This document shows positions 52,081-61,434 of a stretch of DNA of 64,000 nt, one piece after another. The stretch covers positions 612,278 to 676,277 of the forward strand of contig NZ_LMUR01000010.1 of NCBI RefSeq assembly GCF_009765825.1, in the 5' to 3' direction. The notes under the pieces are model-generated. The model ran no database searches and was not told where the DNA came from. It saw nothing but the letters and a program-made list of their open reading frames with translations. Position 1 is the first letter of the stretch. Each line of letters opens with the position of its first letter. This DNA is from Granulicella sp. L60 (GTDB lineage Bacteria; Acidobacteriota; Terriglobia; Terriglobales; Acidobacteriaceae). The position numbers were made by a program, and so were the translations under genes.

Positions 52081-53181
52081 ATGCCCCGCCTCTCCTCCTA
52101 TCGCGACTTCGACTGGGTCCTTCTGGGCTTCGTCCTTCTGCTCTCCGTCATCTCCGTCCTTGAGATTAAATCCGCGACCCTCCACACCAAGTTCCACGGC
52201 TTCGATCACAAGCAGATCGGCTTCCTTGCCGTCGGCATCTTCCTCATGTTTCTCATCTCGCTGATCGACTACCACCGCCTCATCGACATTGCCCACTACG
52301 CCTACGGCATCAGCATCCTCTCGCTGATCGCCGTCCTCGCCGTCGGCACCAAGGTCCTCGGTGGCCGACGCTGGATCAAGTTTCCCGGCGGCATCCACTT
52401 CCAGCCATCGGAGTGGGTCAAGCTCGTCCTGATCGTCGCCATCGCCCGCTACTTCTGGGGCCTCGCAGGCAAAGATCTCACCTGGGCCGATATCGGTAAG
52501 GCTTTCGCCATGATCGTTCTCCCCATGGCGCTCGTCCTCAAGCAGCCCGATCTCGGCACCGCCCTCACCTATCTCCCCATCCTCATCTGCGGCCTCTTCC
52601 TCGGCGGCCTGCGCTTCCGTCAGGCTGGAATCATCCTCCTCGCAATCGCGATTCTTGGTCTCGGGGTCTATAAATCCGGCAAGCATCTCAAGCCCTACCA
52701 GCAGGCCCGCATCGACGCCTTCATCAACCCCGACTCGGACCCCCGCGGCTCCGGCTATCAGATCCGTCAGTCGCTCATCGCCGTCGGCTCCGGCGGCATC
52801 TGGGGCAAGGGTGCCAACATGGGCACCCAGACCCAGGGCGACTTCCTCCCCATTCCCTATACCGACTTCATCTTCGCCGCCTTCTGCGAAGAGCACGGCT
52901 TCGTCGGCGCCATCGGCGTTCTACTGCTCTACTTCCTCATCCTCATGCGCCTCATCCAGAACGCCCAGACCGCCTCGGACCTCCCCGGCTCCTTCATCAT
53001 CATGGGGGTGGTCGCCGTCATCGTCTTCCAGATCGCAGTCAATGTCGGCATGGTCGTCGGCATCATGCCAGTCACCGGAATCCCGCTGCCCCTGCTCAGC
53101 TACGGAGGCTCGTCGGTCCTCTTCACCTTCCTCTCGCTCGGCATCGTCATGAATATCCGCATGCGCCGCTTCGTCAACTAG
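52081..53181 (+). CDS. rodA: Peptidoglycan glycosyltransferase RodA (SEDS family)
   Basis: Polytopic SEDS glycan polymerase (366 residues, about ten membrane helices) acting with PBP2. Signatures: GGRRWIKFPGGIHFQPSEWVKL (in part), KQPDLGTALTYLPI, the large loop with the catalytic Asp region (IDAFINPDSDPRGSGYQIRQS), GIWGKGANMGTQTQGDFLPIPYTDFIF (in part) and the final VTGIPLPLLSYGGSSVL. Starts 97 bp after mrdA; last gene of the elongasome set. Confidence 0.95.
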   Translation: MPRLSSYRDFDWVLLGFVLLLSVISVLEIKSATLHTKFHGFDHKQIGFLAVGIFLMFLISLIDYHRLIDIAHYAYGISILSLIAVLAVGTKVLGGRRWIKFPGGIHFQPSEWVKLVLIVAIARYFWGLAGKDLTWADIGKAFAMIVLPMALVLKQPDLGTALTYLPILICGLFLGGLRFRQAGIILLAIAILGLGVYKSGKHLKPYQQARIDAFINPDSDPRGSGYQIRQSLIAVGSGGIWGKGANMGTQTQGDFLPIPYTDFIFAAFCEEHGFVGAIGVLLLYFLILMRLIQNAQTASDLPGSFIIMGVVAVIVFQIAVNVGMVVGIMPVTGIPLPLLSYGGSSVLFTFLSLGIVMNIRMRRFVN

Positions 53182-53930
53182 GCAGTATCGATATATTCCA
53201 TATTCCAGCCCTTCTTTGTTTTGTCTTTTGCTTGTCATCCCGCAGGGATCTGCTTCTGCCTTTGCCAGTTTTCAGCAAGCCGGATAGCCCAACCTTTGCT
53301 CTGAGATCTCTTAGGTTGTTCCGTCTGCACAACGCGTCAACCTGGCCAGCCAACAACTGCCGAGCAAGCTCCGGCCTGTTTATTTCATGGGATCGACATC
53401 AATAACGGGTAAATTTCCCGTTGCAGCGGCTTTAGTGCAATACTGTAGCTAACACCTGTCCGGCTGTAGATGCCGTTCAGCGTACCCGCTCCTCCAGGCG
53501 CACGGTCGCCGGATAGCGGCAACAATGACTTTTAGAAGAAAAGGCCGGCCAGCCAGAGACATCGATCCGTTGGCCGGACAGGTTTTAGGGAATGAATACA
53601 TCCGGATGGCGAACGGCCCCGCCTCAAGTCGTTGACTTTGAGGTTGTTCTGGTCACAAACTCCGCATGTCTGCTGTCGCTCGAAGCACTCCACCGTGTCC
53701 CCGATCTACCCGGTACTGCCCCATCCGCGCTCCAATCGAGTGCGCTCACGGCTGAGCTGTTCCAACATCTCGCACCGGCTATCGAGTTTCGTTCACGCGC
53801 TTCTGCATCCCGCATCCTGTCCGTTCCACGGTGAGCCATATCTGGCTTTGATGCCAGGTCAACTCCCGATTGTTCTCTGTCTCGGTCTGCCGCTCGAACC
53901 CTAACCGGTCGGGCAGAAAGAGTACAGCGA
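53182..53930. other. Long intergenic region / probable 5' leader of the RNase gene
   Basis: About 750 bp without a convincing gene. A hairpin CCGGCCA (53546-53552) / TGGCCGG (53572-53578) is followed by GTTTTAGG, and other GC-rich inverted segments lie around 53458-53520. An 80-codon frame at 53592 lacks a ribosome site and protein-like composition. In other bacteria the RNase E mRNA has a long structured leader used for autoregulation; the same is possible here. Confidence 0.4.
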
Positions 53931-56900
53931 ATGTCGAAAGAAATTTACATTTCCAGCACACCCCACGAGACCCGTCTCGCCATCGTCGAAGACGACAACC
54001 TCACCGAAATCTACTACGAACGCGAGAACGAATACACCCTCGCGGGCTCCATCTACAACGGCAAAGTCACCCGCGTCCTGCCCGGCATGCAGTCCTCCTT
54101 TGTGGACATCGGCCTCGAGCGCGACGCCTTCCTCTACATCACCGACTTCATGGAAGAGGCGGGCGACTCCGCCGACTTCGATACCAGCGGCGACTCCAAC
54201 CGCCGCTCCTCAGAGAGCCGTCCCTCAGAAGGCCGCTCCGAAGGCCGCCGCGACAATCGCGACCGCGGAGACCGCAACGCCGCCCCACCAATCATCGAAG
54301 GCTCAACCGAGAACCTCCCCGACCGTCTCGACCAGTCCAACGACTCCGGCACTCGTCCGGAACGCAGCGACCGAGGCGATCGCAACCGCGGCCGTGGCGG
54401 CCGAGGCCGTCGTGATCGCAGTGGCAACCGAGACCGCCAGCCGGTCTCCGAGACCGCCGCACCCGTGGAGGAAGCTCCCGACTTCAACCGCGCCGACCTG
54501 ACTCCAGCCAATCCTCCCGCCGATCGCAACGAGGGCACCGACTTAGGCGAAGGCGCACCCGGAGCCGACGGCAGCCGCCGCTGGCGTGGTCGTCGTGGCC
54601 GTCGTCGTGGCCGTGGCCAGCGCGACGAGACCCCGCAGATCGCAGGCGCACCAACCGCTCCTTCCACCTACGAGACCTCCAACGATTCCGAAGACTCCTT
54701 CGACATCGACGCCACCTCCGCTCCATCATTTACGACCAGCACTACTGCCCCCATCGAGTCCGCCTATTCCACCACCGAGGCCACCAGCTTCTCAGCAGAG
54801 AACTCCAGGGAAAACTCCCCCGAGAACGCCAGCCGTCGCGACCGTGGCAACCGCAACGACCGTGGTGGCCGAGGCGACCGTGGAGGACGTGATCGCGGCC
54901 CCCGTGCCCCGCGCGGCTTCGCACCTCGCACCGCCCTCTACGGCGTAGACAGCACCGACACTCCGGAGAACGACGGCCCTGCTCCCGAGCCCATCATCCT
55001 CCCCGGAGAGTCTCTCTCGAAGTACCGCTCCGGCGGCGAAGAGCCAGCAGCCTCCTCCACGCCCAAAGCAGCGGATGCAAACGTCATCATCCCCGCAGCC
55101 CCCGGCTTCACCATCCCGCAAGGTTGGGATGGCGGCGCAACCCTCCCCGGCGAATCTCTCTCACGCCATCGCCGTGGAGAAAACCGCAGCGAGCCCCGAA
55201 GCGAGGCCCGCACCGAGCATCGCGAGTCCACCCGCGCCGACCTCCGCAACGCGCAGCCGGAGCTTCCCCGCGCGCAAATCATCCGCGACCCCGAGGGCGT
55301 CAGCGTAGCCGAGACCATCGAGGAGCAGCCTGAAGTTCTTCTCGCCGCGCACCCCGACATCATCTCTCCCGAACCCTCAGAGCAGCTCCACCGTGAGCCT
55401 GCCACCCCAGCCGAGCCCGTAGAGTACGAGCCCACCGATGCCTCCGCCTCCTACCGGATCGATCCCATAGCCCCAAGCGAGTTCCGCCAGAGCGCACCTG
55501 TACTGGAGACCCCGGAGGTTAAAGAAATCCCCGAGGTCGCGCCGCAGATCGCGTATGAGACCCCGGTCGAATCACAACACGAGGCCCACACCCACGAAGC
55601 CAGTTCCGTCCACAGCATCACCCCCAGCCCCGATGAGCACATGGCCTCCCTCCACGCCGTTGCGGAGCCCATCGTCTCCACGCACGAGAAGTTCGACTGG
55701 CAGACCCCGGCCGAAGCCGCGCCCGCCCCACACGAACTGACCACCCTCCACGCCACCGGCGAGATGCACTCCGAAGCCCCCGTCGCCACCTTCGTTCCCG
55801 AGCACGCGACCGAATCCGTCTCCCCCATCGAGCACGAGACCGTCGTCGCCAATCCCGCTGAAAACGCCGTCGAAGCGGCAGCCACATCGCACCACTTCGG
55901 CGCCGGCGTCATCGAGGAAGAGACCTTCGACGACGAGGACTTCAACACCACCCTCCACGCCTCCTCCATCGAAGAGATGGACGACTTCGAAGAAGAGGAA
56001 ACTCTCGAAGGCGCCGCCGACCTCGGCACCATGATCCGCGAGATGTCCATCGATCAGATCACCCGCTCCGGCAACGTGGACCAAGACGAAGAGGACGACC
56101 TCGAAGAAGAGGACGCGATCTACGATCCCACCGTCGGCGATCTCGATGACGAAAGCGACGAAGACGAAGATCTCGACGAGTCCGACACCGAAGAGGACGT
56201 CCTCCACGAAGAGTTTGCCGAGGGCAGTGAACTCGACACCAACAACTCCGGACAACCCAGCATCGGAGCCGCAGCTCCCGCCACCGACCGCAATCGTGAA
56301 GGCAACGACCGCGGCCGTGGCCGACGCGACGGTCGTCGTGACGGACGTCGCGGAGACCGTTTCGGTCGCAGCGAGCGTCCTCGCAGCACCGGCGGCGCAG
56401 GCGACCGTGAACGCAGTGGTGGCGGAGGCCGCGATCGTCGCGGAGGCCGCAGCTCCATGCAGTCCACCAACCTTCCCGCCATCAGCGAACTGCTCAAGCC
56501 CGGCCAGGAGATCCTGGTCCAGATCGCCAAGGAGCCCATCGCCAAGAAGGGCGCACGCATCACCTCGCACATCGCCCTCCCTGGCCGCTTCCTCGTCTTC
56601 ATGCCCACGGTCAACCACACCGGCGTCTCCCGCAAGATCGACTCCGACGGCGAACGTCGCCGCCTGAAGGAGATCCTGCTCAGCGAAAAGGGCGAAGCCT
56701 CCGGCGGATTCATCGTTCGCACCGCAGCCTCCGGCGCCAGCGAAGAAGAGCTCCGCTCCGACCTCCGCTTCCTCCTCAACCTCTGGGCCGACATCAAGCA
56801 GCGCTCCGAATCCTCGAAGTCGCCCGCCCTCATCTATCACGACCTCAACCTCGTCGAACGCATCCTCCGCGACCAGGTCACCGACAACTTCTCCGCCATC

Positions 56901-57674
56901 TGGGTCGACAGTGAATCCGAGTACGAGCGCGTCCTGCGCTTCCTCCAGCGCTTCCAGCCCTCGCTCATCCGCCGCGTCAAGCTCTACACCAAAGAGACCC
57001 CGCTCTTCGAACAGTTCGGCATCACCGAAGAGATCAACAAGGCTCTCCGTTCGAAGGTCTGGCTCAAGTCCGGCGGCTCCATCGTCATTAACCAGACCGA
57101 AGCTCTCGTCGCGATCGACATCAACACCGGCAAGTTCGTCGGCAAGACGGCCCGCCTCGAAGACACCATCGTCAAGACCAACCTCGATGCCATCCCAGAG
57201 ATCGTCCGTCAGATTCGCCTGCGCGACCTCGGCGGCATCATCATCATCGACTTCATCGACATGGATGAGCGCAAGAACCGCAACAAGGTCATGGCCGCCC
57301 TCGAAGAGGAGTTAAAGAGCGACCGCGCCCCATCCAAGGTTCTTCAGTTCAACGACTTTGGTCTCGTCGCCATCACCCGCAAACGCGTCAAGCAGTCGCT
57401 CGAGCGCACCCTGTCGACTACATGCAACGTCTGCGTCGGCACCGGCATGGTCAAATCGCCCGTCACCGTATGCAACGACATCTACATCGAGATGCGCAAG
57501 ATGCAGAAGCATCTCGACCGTGGCGACGTCATGCTCCGCGTCAACCCCGAGGTCGTCAAACAGCTCAAGGCGCCGGGCACCAAATGGCTGCAGGAGATGG
57601 AAGAAATGGTTGGCAAGACCATCCTCGTCAAATCCGACCCAAGCCTGCACCCGGAGCAGTTCGACATCCACTAG
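53931..57674 (+). CDS. rng: Ribonuclease E/G with a very long insertion in the S1 domain
   Basis: Endoribonuclease of the RNase E/G family, 1247 residues. It starts directly with the S1 domain (MSKEIYISSTPHETRLAIVE, GSIYNGKVTRVLPGMQSSFV, DIGLERDAFLYI). The domain is then broken at about residue 85 by roughly 760 residues of low-complexity sequence and resumes at about 845 (SELLKPGQEILVQIAKEPIAKKGARIT in part). The catalytic DNase I-like part follows with ALVAIDINTGKFVGK and IIIIDFIDMD (the two Mg-binding aspartates), then the zinc link CNVC. It ends soon after, with no C-terminal scaffold. The insert has Arg/Gly/Asp-rich, Glu/Pro/Ala-rich and strongly acidic parts, and two LPGESLS words 49 residues apart (about 356 and 405). 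Confidence 0.93.
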   Translation: MSKEIYISSTPHETRLAIVEDDNLTEIYYERENEYTLAGSIYNGKVTRVLPGMQSSFVDIGLERDAFLYITDFMEEAGDSADFDTSGDSNRRSSESRPSEGRSEGRRDNRDRGDRNAAPPIIEGSTENLPDRLDQSNDSGTRPERSDRGDRNRGRGGRGRRDRSGNRDRQPVSETAAPVEEAPDFNRADLTPANPPADRNEGTDLGEGAPGADGSRRWRGRRGRRRGRGQRDETPQIAGAPTAPSTYETSNDSEDSFDIDATSAPSFTTSTTAPIESAYSTTEATSFSAENSRENSPENASRRDRGNRNDRGGRGDRGGRDRGPRAPRGFAPRTALYGVDSTDTPENDGPAPEPIILPGESLSKYRSGGEEPAASSTPKAADANVIIPAAPGFTIPQGWDGGATLPGESLSRHRRGENRSEPRSEARTEHRESTRADLRNAQPELPRAQIIRDPEGVSVAETIEEQPEVLLAAHPDIISPEPSEQLHREPATPAEPVEYEPTDASASYRIDPIAPSEFRQSAPVLETPEVKEIPEVAPQIAYETPVESQHEAHTHEASSVHSITPSPDEHMASLHAVAEPIVSTHEKFDWQTPAEAAPAPHELTTLHATGEMHSEAPVATFVPEHATESVSPIEHETVVANPAENAVEAAATSHHFGAGVIEEETFDDEDFNTTLHASSIEEMDDFEEEETLEGAADLGTMIREMSIDQITRSGNVDQDEEDDLEEEDAIYDPTVGDLDDESDEDEDLDESDTEEDVLHEEFAEGSELDTNNSGQPSIGAAAPATDRNREGNDRGRGRRDGRRDGRRGDRFGRSERPRSTGGAGDRERSGGGGRDRRGGRSSMQSTNLPAISELLKPGQEILVQIAKEPIAKKGARITSHIALPGRFLVFMPTVNHTGVSRKIDSDGERRRLKEILLSEKGEASGGFIVRTAASGASEEELRSDLRFLLNLWADIKQRSESSKSPALIYHDLNLVERILRDQVTDNFSAIWVDSESEYERVLRFLQRFQPSLIRRVKLYTKETPLFEQFGITEEINKALRSKVWLKSGGSIVINQTEALVAIDINTGKFVGKTARLEDTIVKTNLDAIPEIVRQIRLRDLGGIIIIDFIDMDERKNRNKVMAALEEELKSDRAPSKVLQFNDFGLVAITRKRVKQSLERTLSTTCNVCVGTGMVKSPVTVCNDIYIEMRKMQKHLDRGDVMLRVNPEVVKQLKAPGTKWLQEMEEMVGKTILVKSDPSLHPEQFDIH

Positions 57675-57705
57675 AACCACCTGCGGAGGGCGGGCGTTCG
57701 CGCTT

Positions 57706-57827
57706 GCCCTCCCGTTGATCGGCAACGAAGAATGATCCCGACCAACGGGAGGGCCACCCGAGGGGGTATACAAGTCACGAAGTGACCTCGCGCCGAGTAG
57801 GCGGCCCGTCTGGCAGGACCCCTGTAT
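57706..57827. repeat. Palindromic element, right-half copy (copy 3)
   Basis: An inner hairpin with perfect 12-bp arms (57706-57717 and 57743-57754) corresponds to the inner arms of copy 1. Then GTCACGAAGTGACCTC (57774-57789) and GGCCCGTCTGGCAGGAC (57803-57819) match the right arms of copy 1 with one change. The left outer arms are missing. The flank AGGACCCCTGTAT (57815-57827) also occurs at 37962-37974. It fills most of the 307-bp gap before the next gene. Confidence 0.75.
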
Positions 57828-57981
57828 CTATCTCTTCATCCAAATCTTCTACTCGTCATCAAACGAATTAGTCTGATTAACGTCATCCCAAGTGGCATTT
57901 TCTGCGTCTCACACAACAAGCACGTTGCAACCGGGTTCAACCTCAAAAGAACCTCGTAGCACTTAAGGGAGCCTAGAACAG

Positions 57982-58977
57982 ATGCAAACGCCGATCAGCA
58001 GATCTCGCCTTTCCAACCTCATTGGCCGCACCGCGGCAGTCACCTTTCTCGCCGCAGCCGGGACGCTCGGTCTCCACGCTCAGCAGTCAGCTGGCACCGC
58101 GTCATCCCTGCCGACCATCGATCTCAAGGCGAGCCTCGCCGCTCCGCTCGATCTCTCCACCCCGACCGATCTCAACTACAGCAGTAGCGTCGGGACCGAA
58201 GAGACCGCAAACGCCGAAACGTTTCTGACCAACAGCGACGACGCCTCTCAGCCGCCGCCCCGCCGTCGTTACAGCCGCCCCAACTACAACGACAGCCGCA
58301 CCAACCCGGACGGCTCCTCCAAGTACACCTTCGTGGCAGGCGGTGGATTCACCCTCCCCACCGGCGGTTCGCATAACTATCTCTCCCCCGGATGGAAGTT
58401 TCAGGTCGGCGGAGGTCGCAACTTCAATAAGACCCTTGGCGTCCTCGTCCAGTTCGACTACGACCACTTCGGCTTTCAGACCAACACCCTCAATAATCTG
58501 CTGGCGATCTACAACAGCCTCGGCGCAACAGATCAGAACGGCAACCCACTCACGCAGCTAGGTGGCAGCAGCCACGTCTGGTCCTTCACGGTCGATCCCG
58601 TCATCAACTACTACACCTCGGACACCTGGGGCGCCTACGTCACCGCTGGCCTCGGTTTTTATCACAAGACCGCTAACTTCACGATTCCCGGCATCGGCGA
58701 GTCCTGCGATCCCTTCTACGGCTGCTTCCAGTACCAAGCAAATCAGACCATCGACAAGTACACCAGCAACTCCTTCGGCTTGGACGGCGGCATAGGCTTC
58801 ACCTACAAGTTCTCTCGCTTCGCCGGAGAGCGCTTCTTTGCTGAGGCTCGCTATGTATGGACGGACAACCAGCCCCGCCCATTCGATATCAGCGGAGCCA
58901 CCTCGTACTTCAACGCCTTCCCGCAGAACAGCGCACGCACAACCTACATCCCAGTAACCTTCGGCGTTCGTTTCTAA
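57982..58977 (+). CDS. Exported outer-membrane beta-barrel protein
   Basis: A 331-residue protein; GGGAG precedes the ATG. Signal peptide to about residue 34 (LHAQQS). A Pro/Arg/Asn-rich linker (PPPRRRYSRPNYNDSR, about 92-110) precedes a barrel of about eight strands: YTFVAGGGFTLPTG, WKFQVGGGRNFNKTLGVLVQFDYDHFG in parts, VWSFTVDPVINYYT, WGAYVTAGLGFYHKT, NSFGLDGGIGFTYKF, RFFAEARYVW and the terminal YIPVTFGVRF with C-terminal Phe. Similar exported barrels are frequent in Acidobacteria; function unknown. Followed by a terminator. Confidence 0.85.
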   Translation: MQTPISRSRLSNLIGRTAAVTFLAAAGTLGLHAQQSAGTASSLPTIDLKASLAAPLDLSTPTDLNYSSSVGTEETANAETFLTNSDDASQPPPRRRYSRPNYNDSRTNPDGSSKYTFVAGGGFTLPTGGSHNYLSPGWKFQVGGGRNFNKTLGVLVQFDYDHFGFQTNTLNNLLAIYNSLGATDQNGNPLTQLGGSSHVWSFTVDPVINYYTSDTWGAYVTAGLGFYHKTANFTIPGIGESCDPFYGCFQYQANQTIDKYTSNSFGLDGGIGFTYKFSRFAGERFFAEARYVWTDNQPRPFDISGATSYFNAFPQNSARTTYIPVTFGVRF

Positions 58978-59020
58978 GCTGAACAATAGACCCATCTGTA
59001 CGAAACAGGTCGCAATAGAG

Positions 59021-59053
59021 AAAGAGAGGGGAAGATCCCTCTCTTTGCTCTTT
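59021..59053 (+). terminator. Rho-independent terminator after the barrel gene
   Basis: Perfect 10-bp arms AAAGAGAGGG (59021-59030) and CCCTCTCTTT (59037-59046) with a 6-nt loop, followed by GCTCTTTG, 44 bp after the stop codon. Confidence 0.8.
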
Positions 59054-59081
59054 GTAGTCAACACTCAGTCCATCCATCTGC

Positions 59082-59276
59082 CTGTCAAGCCCGGAATCTG
59101 AACTTCCCCTTTGAAGTCTGCAACATACACCTTGCGTAGTAGTTTGGATCAAGCCGCTATACTGGATATAGAACAAACAAGAAGACCTGGTAAACACCGG
59201 GCTCTTCTTGTTTGTTGAGCAAAGCCTTTGGAATCAGTATTTTACTCGTAAAGCATCTGGAATGAATATTTTGCAG
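59082..59276. ncRNA. Candidate structured element / small RNA locus, copy B
   Basis: Second copy of the element at 38016-38220, again in a convergent gap. Same ordered parts: CTGTCAA (59082), GCGTAGTAGTT (59144-59154), CTATACTGGATATAGA (59157-59172), a long hairpin (59172-59216, 14-bp outer stem AACAAACAAGAAGA plus inner CC-GG pairs), then two 29-bp-spaced copies of TGGAAT-x-A...ATTTT (59229 and 59258). No open frame. The hairpin differs in sequence from copy A while flanking boxes are kept, which is the pattern of a conserved structure. Confidence 0.45.
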
Positions 59277-59350
59277 GGTGCGATGCGGTCTAAGTGTGTG
59301 AATGCAAATGCTTTAGAAGAAAGGATCGGGGGGGAGTCCATAGCCGTCGA

Positions 59351-59740
59351 CTAAGAGGGAGGGAGTGGATGCATCATCAATCCTAGAACGACTCCAGCCA
59401 CTGTCAGTACGCTCATCGCTACCTGATGCGGAACCCCGCGCTGCCGCATCTCCCATGCGTTGACCCACAGAACGATCACCAGAATCGTCGCCAGACCTGC
59501 TCCGGCGATCCAAGGATGGAAGATGATATTTGCTATCAGGGCTGTCACATATCCCCCGGCAACGGAACACACCAGCCATATCCCGTCCTGGAGGAACTTG
59601 AATCTTCGCCTGATTCGGTAGTCCTTCACGATGAAGTCATGCGAAGCCGATGCGATGCCAAAGGTAGCGGCCATTGATAACCCCACGGTCACCGCATATC
59701 CAAAAAACAAGGCAAGCGCGATAAAAATACTAGTAAGCAT
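59351..59740 (-). CDS. Small polytopic membrane protein, 129 aa
   Basis: Four hydrophobic helices (about 3-30, 51-75, 78-95, 106-124) with a positively charged cytosolic loop (DYRIRRRFKFLQDG). No family recognised and no catalytic motif. Codon use matches neighbours. It lies 70 bp downstream of the glycosyltransferase gene in the same direction and could be its accessory subunit, by position only. Confidence 0.6.
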   Translation of the reverse strand: MLTSIFIALALFFGYAVTVGLSMAATFGIASASHDFIVKDYRIRRRFKFLQDGIWLVCSVAGGYVTALIANIIFHPWIAGAGLATILVIVLWVNAWEMRQRGVPHQVAMSVLTVAGVVLGLMMHPLPPS

Positions 59741-59811
59741 GGCCCATTCCTACTGCTGAGCGATTTGAGAGACATCTCTCACTTTACCAGTCTATCTGCA
59801 GTAGATTCGCA

Positions 59812-61434
59812 CTAAACGCCGACCGGATACGGCTTCTCGTGGATCTCCTGCCCCGGCCCGCTCCGCTCGAACCGTCCCTGCAATAGGCTGAGCAACCCGG
59901 TGTACCAGTAACCAAAGACGAAGAGCAACAGGAACGGCACCGTAAAAAAGTTCTCCGTAGATATGGCGTAGTAAACCGTCCAGGCAAAGTAACAGCCGAT
60001 CGCAAGCTCGATCCAAGGCACAATGCCAAGCCGTTTGCGGTAGACCTTCGCCTGGCTCTTCTCACCCTTCTTCTTCACGCTGTACTTCGGTGTCCGGGCA
60101 AACGCGCTCTTCACCCCAAACAGGGCCTCGATCACAGCCTTGGTATTGGTGATCGTCAGCCCGACTCCGCCGAGAGCCATCACAAACGGCACGTAGATGA
60201 TCGACTTGTACCAGGTCTTCGGGTAAAGCTCCTTCTGGCTCACCATGTAGAAGGTCGAGACAGACATGGTGCTCGCGATGAACAGCGGGAAGTCGATCAG
60301 GAGCATCTGGATGTAGCCCTGCCAACTGCGGATGATCATCGCCGGCATCAGGAGAACGCTCAACACGATCATGAGCGGATAGCTGATGTTCGCCGTGAGG
60401 TGATACCAGGCCTCAAGCTTGGTGTGCCACGGCGCATCACTCTTGAGCACGCGCGGCAGGATCTTCTTGCCCGTCTGGATCAGGCCTTTCGCCCATCGCG
60501 CCTGCTGCGTCTTGAACGCAGTCATCTCAATCGGCAGCTCTGCCGGACACTCGACGTCCTGCAGGTACTTGAACTTCCATCCCACAAGCTGCGCCCGGTA
60601 GCTAAGGTCGGTGTCTTCGGTCAGGGTGTCGTGCTGCCATCCCCCAGCCGTCGCGATCGTCTCGCGCCTCCACATCCCCGCCGTCCCGTTGAAGTTGAAG
60701 AACACGCCCGCGCGGCTTCGTCCTCCGTGTTCGAGCACAAAGTGCCCATCCAGCAGAATGGCCTCCACCTGCGTCAGGAAGCTGTAGTTTCGATTCAGGT
60801 GAGTCCATCGCGTCTGCACCATGCCAATCTCGGGTTCAGCGAAGTGATCGATCACCTGCATCACCCACTGCGGCGGAGGGACGAAGTCCGCATCGAAGAT
60901 GGCAACAAATTCGCCGCGCGCTACATCTAGTCCTTTATCGAGTGCTCCTGCTTTGTAGCCGTGGCGATTGCTCCGATGAAGGTAGAGTATCGGCTGCGGC
61001 TCCATACCTGCAAAGCCGCGCGCATATCGCTCGACAATAGCGCTGGCTACTCCGGTCGTTTCGTCGGTTGAATCATCCAGCACCTGAATCTCGAAACGAT
61101 CTCGAGGATAGTCCAGCCTGCAAACAGCTTCGATCAGTCTCTCGATAACGAATTGTTCGTTGAAGATTGGAAGTTGAATCGTTACGAACGGTAGATGATT
61201 CCTGTCGAATCGCATCGGCGGCTCGTTCCACTTCGCCGCGCTCTTCTTGTTCTTGAAGTAGAGCCACACGAGTTGATAGCGATGGACTCCGTAGAACGCG
61301 AGGATAAGCATGACGATGAAGTAGGGAATCAACATCACCGTATCGAACGTATTCCAGCGGTATAAATGCTCGAATGTCTTATCCGCGTAGTGCGTCTTCC
61401 AATAGTGGCCGAAGCCCTTGGGAGCGAGCAGCAA
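59812..61434 (-). CDS. Processive family 2 glycosyltransferase (cellulose synthase-like)
   Basis: Membrane glycan synthase, 540 residues. N-terminal helix (VMLIPYFIVMLILAFYGV), then the GT2 domain: VTIQLPIFNEQFVIERL, first Asp pair DDSTDET, DAD in FDADFVPPP, TED in LTEDTDLSYR and QQARWAKG (Q-x-x-R-W), the complete D, DxD, TED, QxxRW set of processive beta-glycan synthases. Four to six C-terminal helices form the translocation channel. Substrate could be UDP-glucose, -mannose or -GlcNAc. The frame can only start at TTG (61434) before an upstream stop at about 61530; no ribosome site is visible, so the start is uncertain. Confidence 0.9.
   Translation of the reverse strand: MLLAPKGFGHYWKTHYADKTFEHLYRWNTFDTVMLIPYFIVMLILAFYGVHRYQLVWLYFKNKKSAAKWNEPPMRFDRNHLPFVTIQLPIFNEQFVIERLIEAVCRLDYPRDRFEIQVLDDSTDETTGVASAIVERYARGFAGMEPQPILYLHRSNRHGYKAGALDKGLDVARGEFVAIFDADFVPPPQWVMQVIDHFAEPEIGMVQTRWTHLNRNYSFLTQVEAILLDGHFVLEHGGRSRAGVFFNFNGTAGMWRRETIATAGGWQHDTLTEDTDLSYRAQLVGWKFKYLQDVECPAELPIEMTAFKTQQARWAKGLIQTGKKILPRVLKSDAPWHTKLEAWYHLTANISYPLMIVLSVLLMPAMIIRSWQGYIQMLLIDFPLFIASTMSVSTFYMVSQKELYPKTWYKSIIYVPFVMALGGVGLTITNTKAVIEALFGVKSAFARTPKYSVKKKGEKSQAKVYRKRLGIVPWIELAIGCYFAWTVYYAISTENFFTVPFLLLFVFGYWYTGLLSLLQGRFERSGPGQEIHEKPYPVGV

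Noticed and set aside
53592..53834. 80-codon frame in the RNase leader region
   Set aside because: No ribosome site and no protein-like pattern; other frames are equally open.
54180..56460. The RNase E/G insert as a chimera or separate gene
   Set aside because: One continuous frame; the S1 halves on either side join logically and no stop or new start with ribosome site separates them.
55572..56840. 422-codon minus-strand frame opposite the RNase E/G insert
   Set aside because: Long because of the low-complexity GC-rich insert; the peptide is a Gly/Val/Asp-rich mirror of it.
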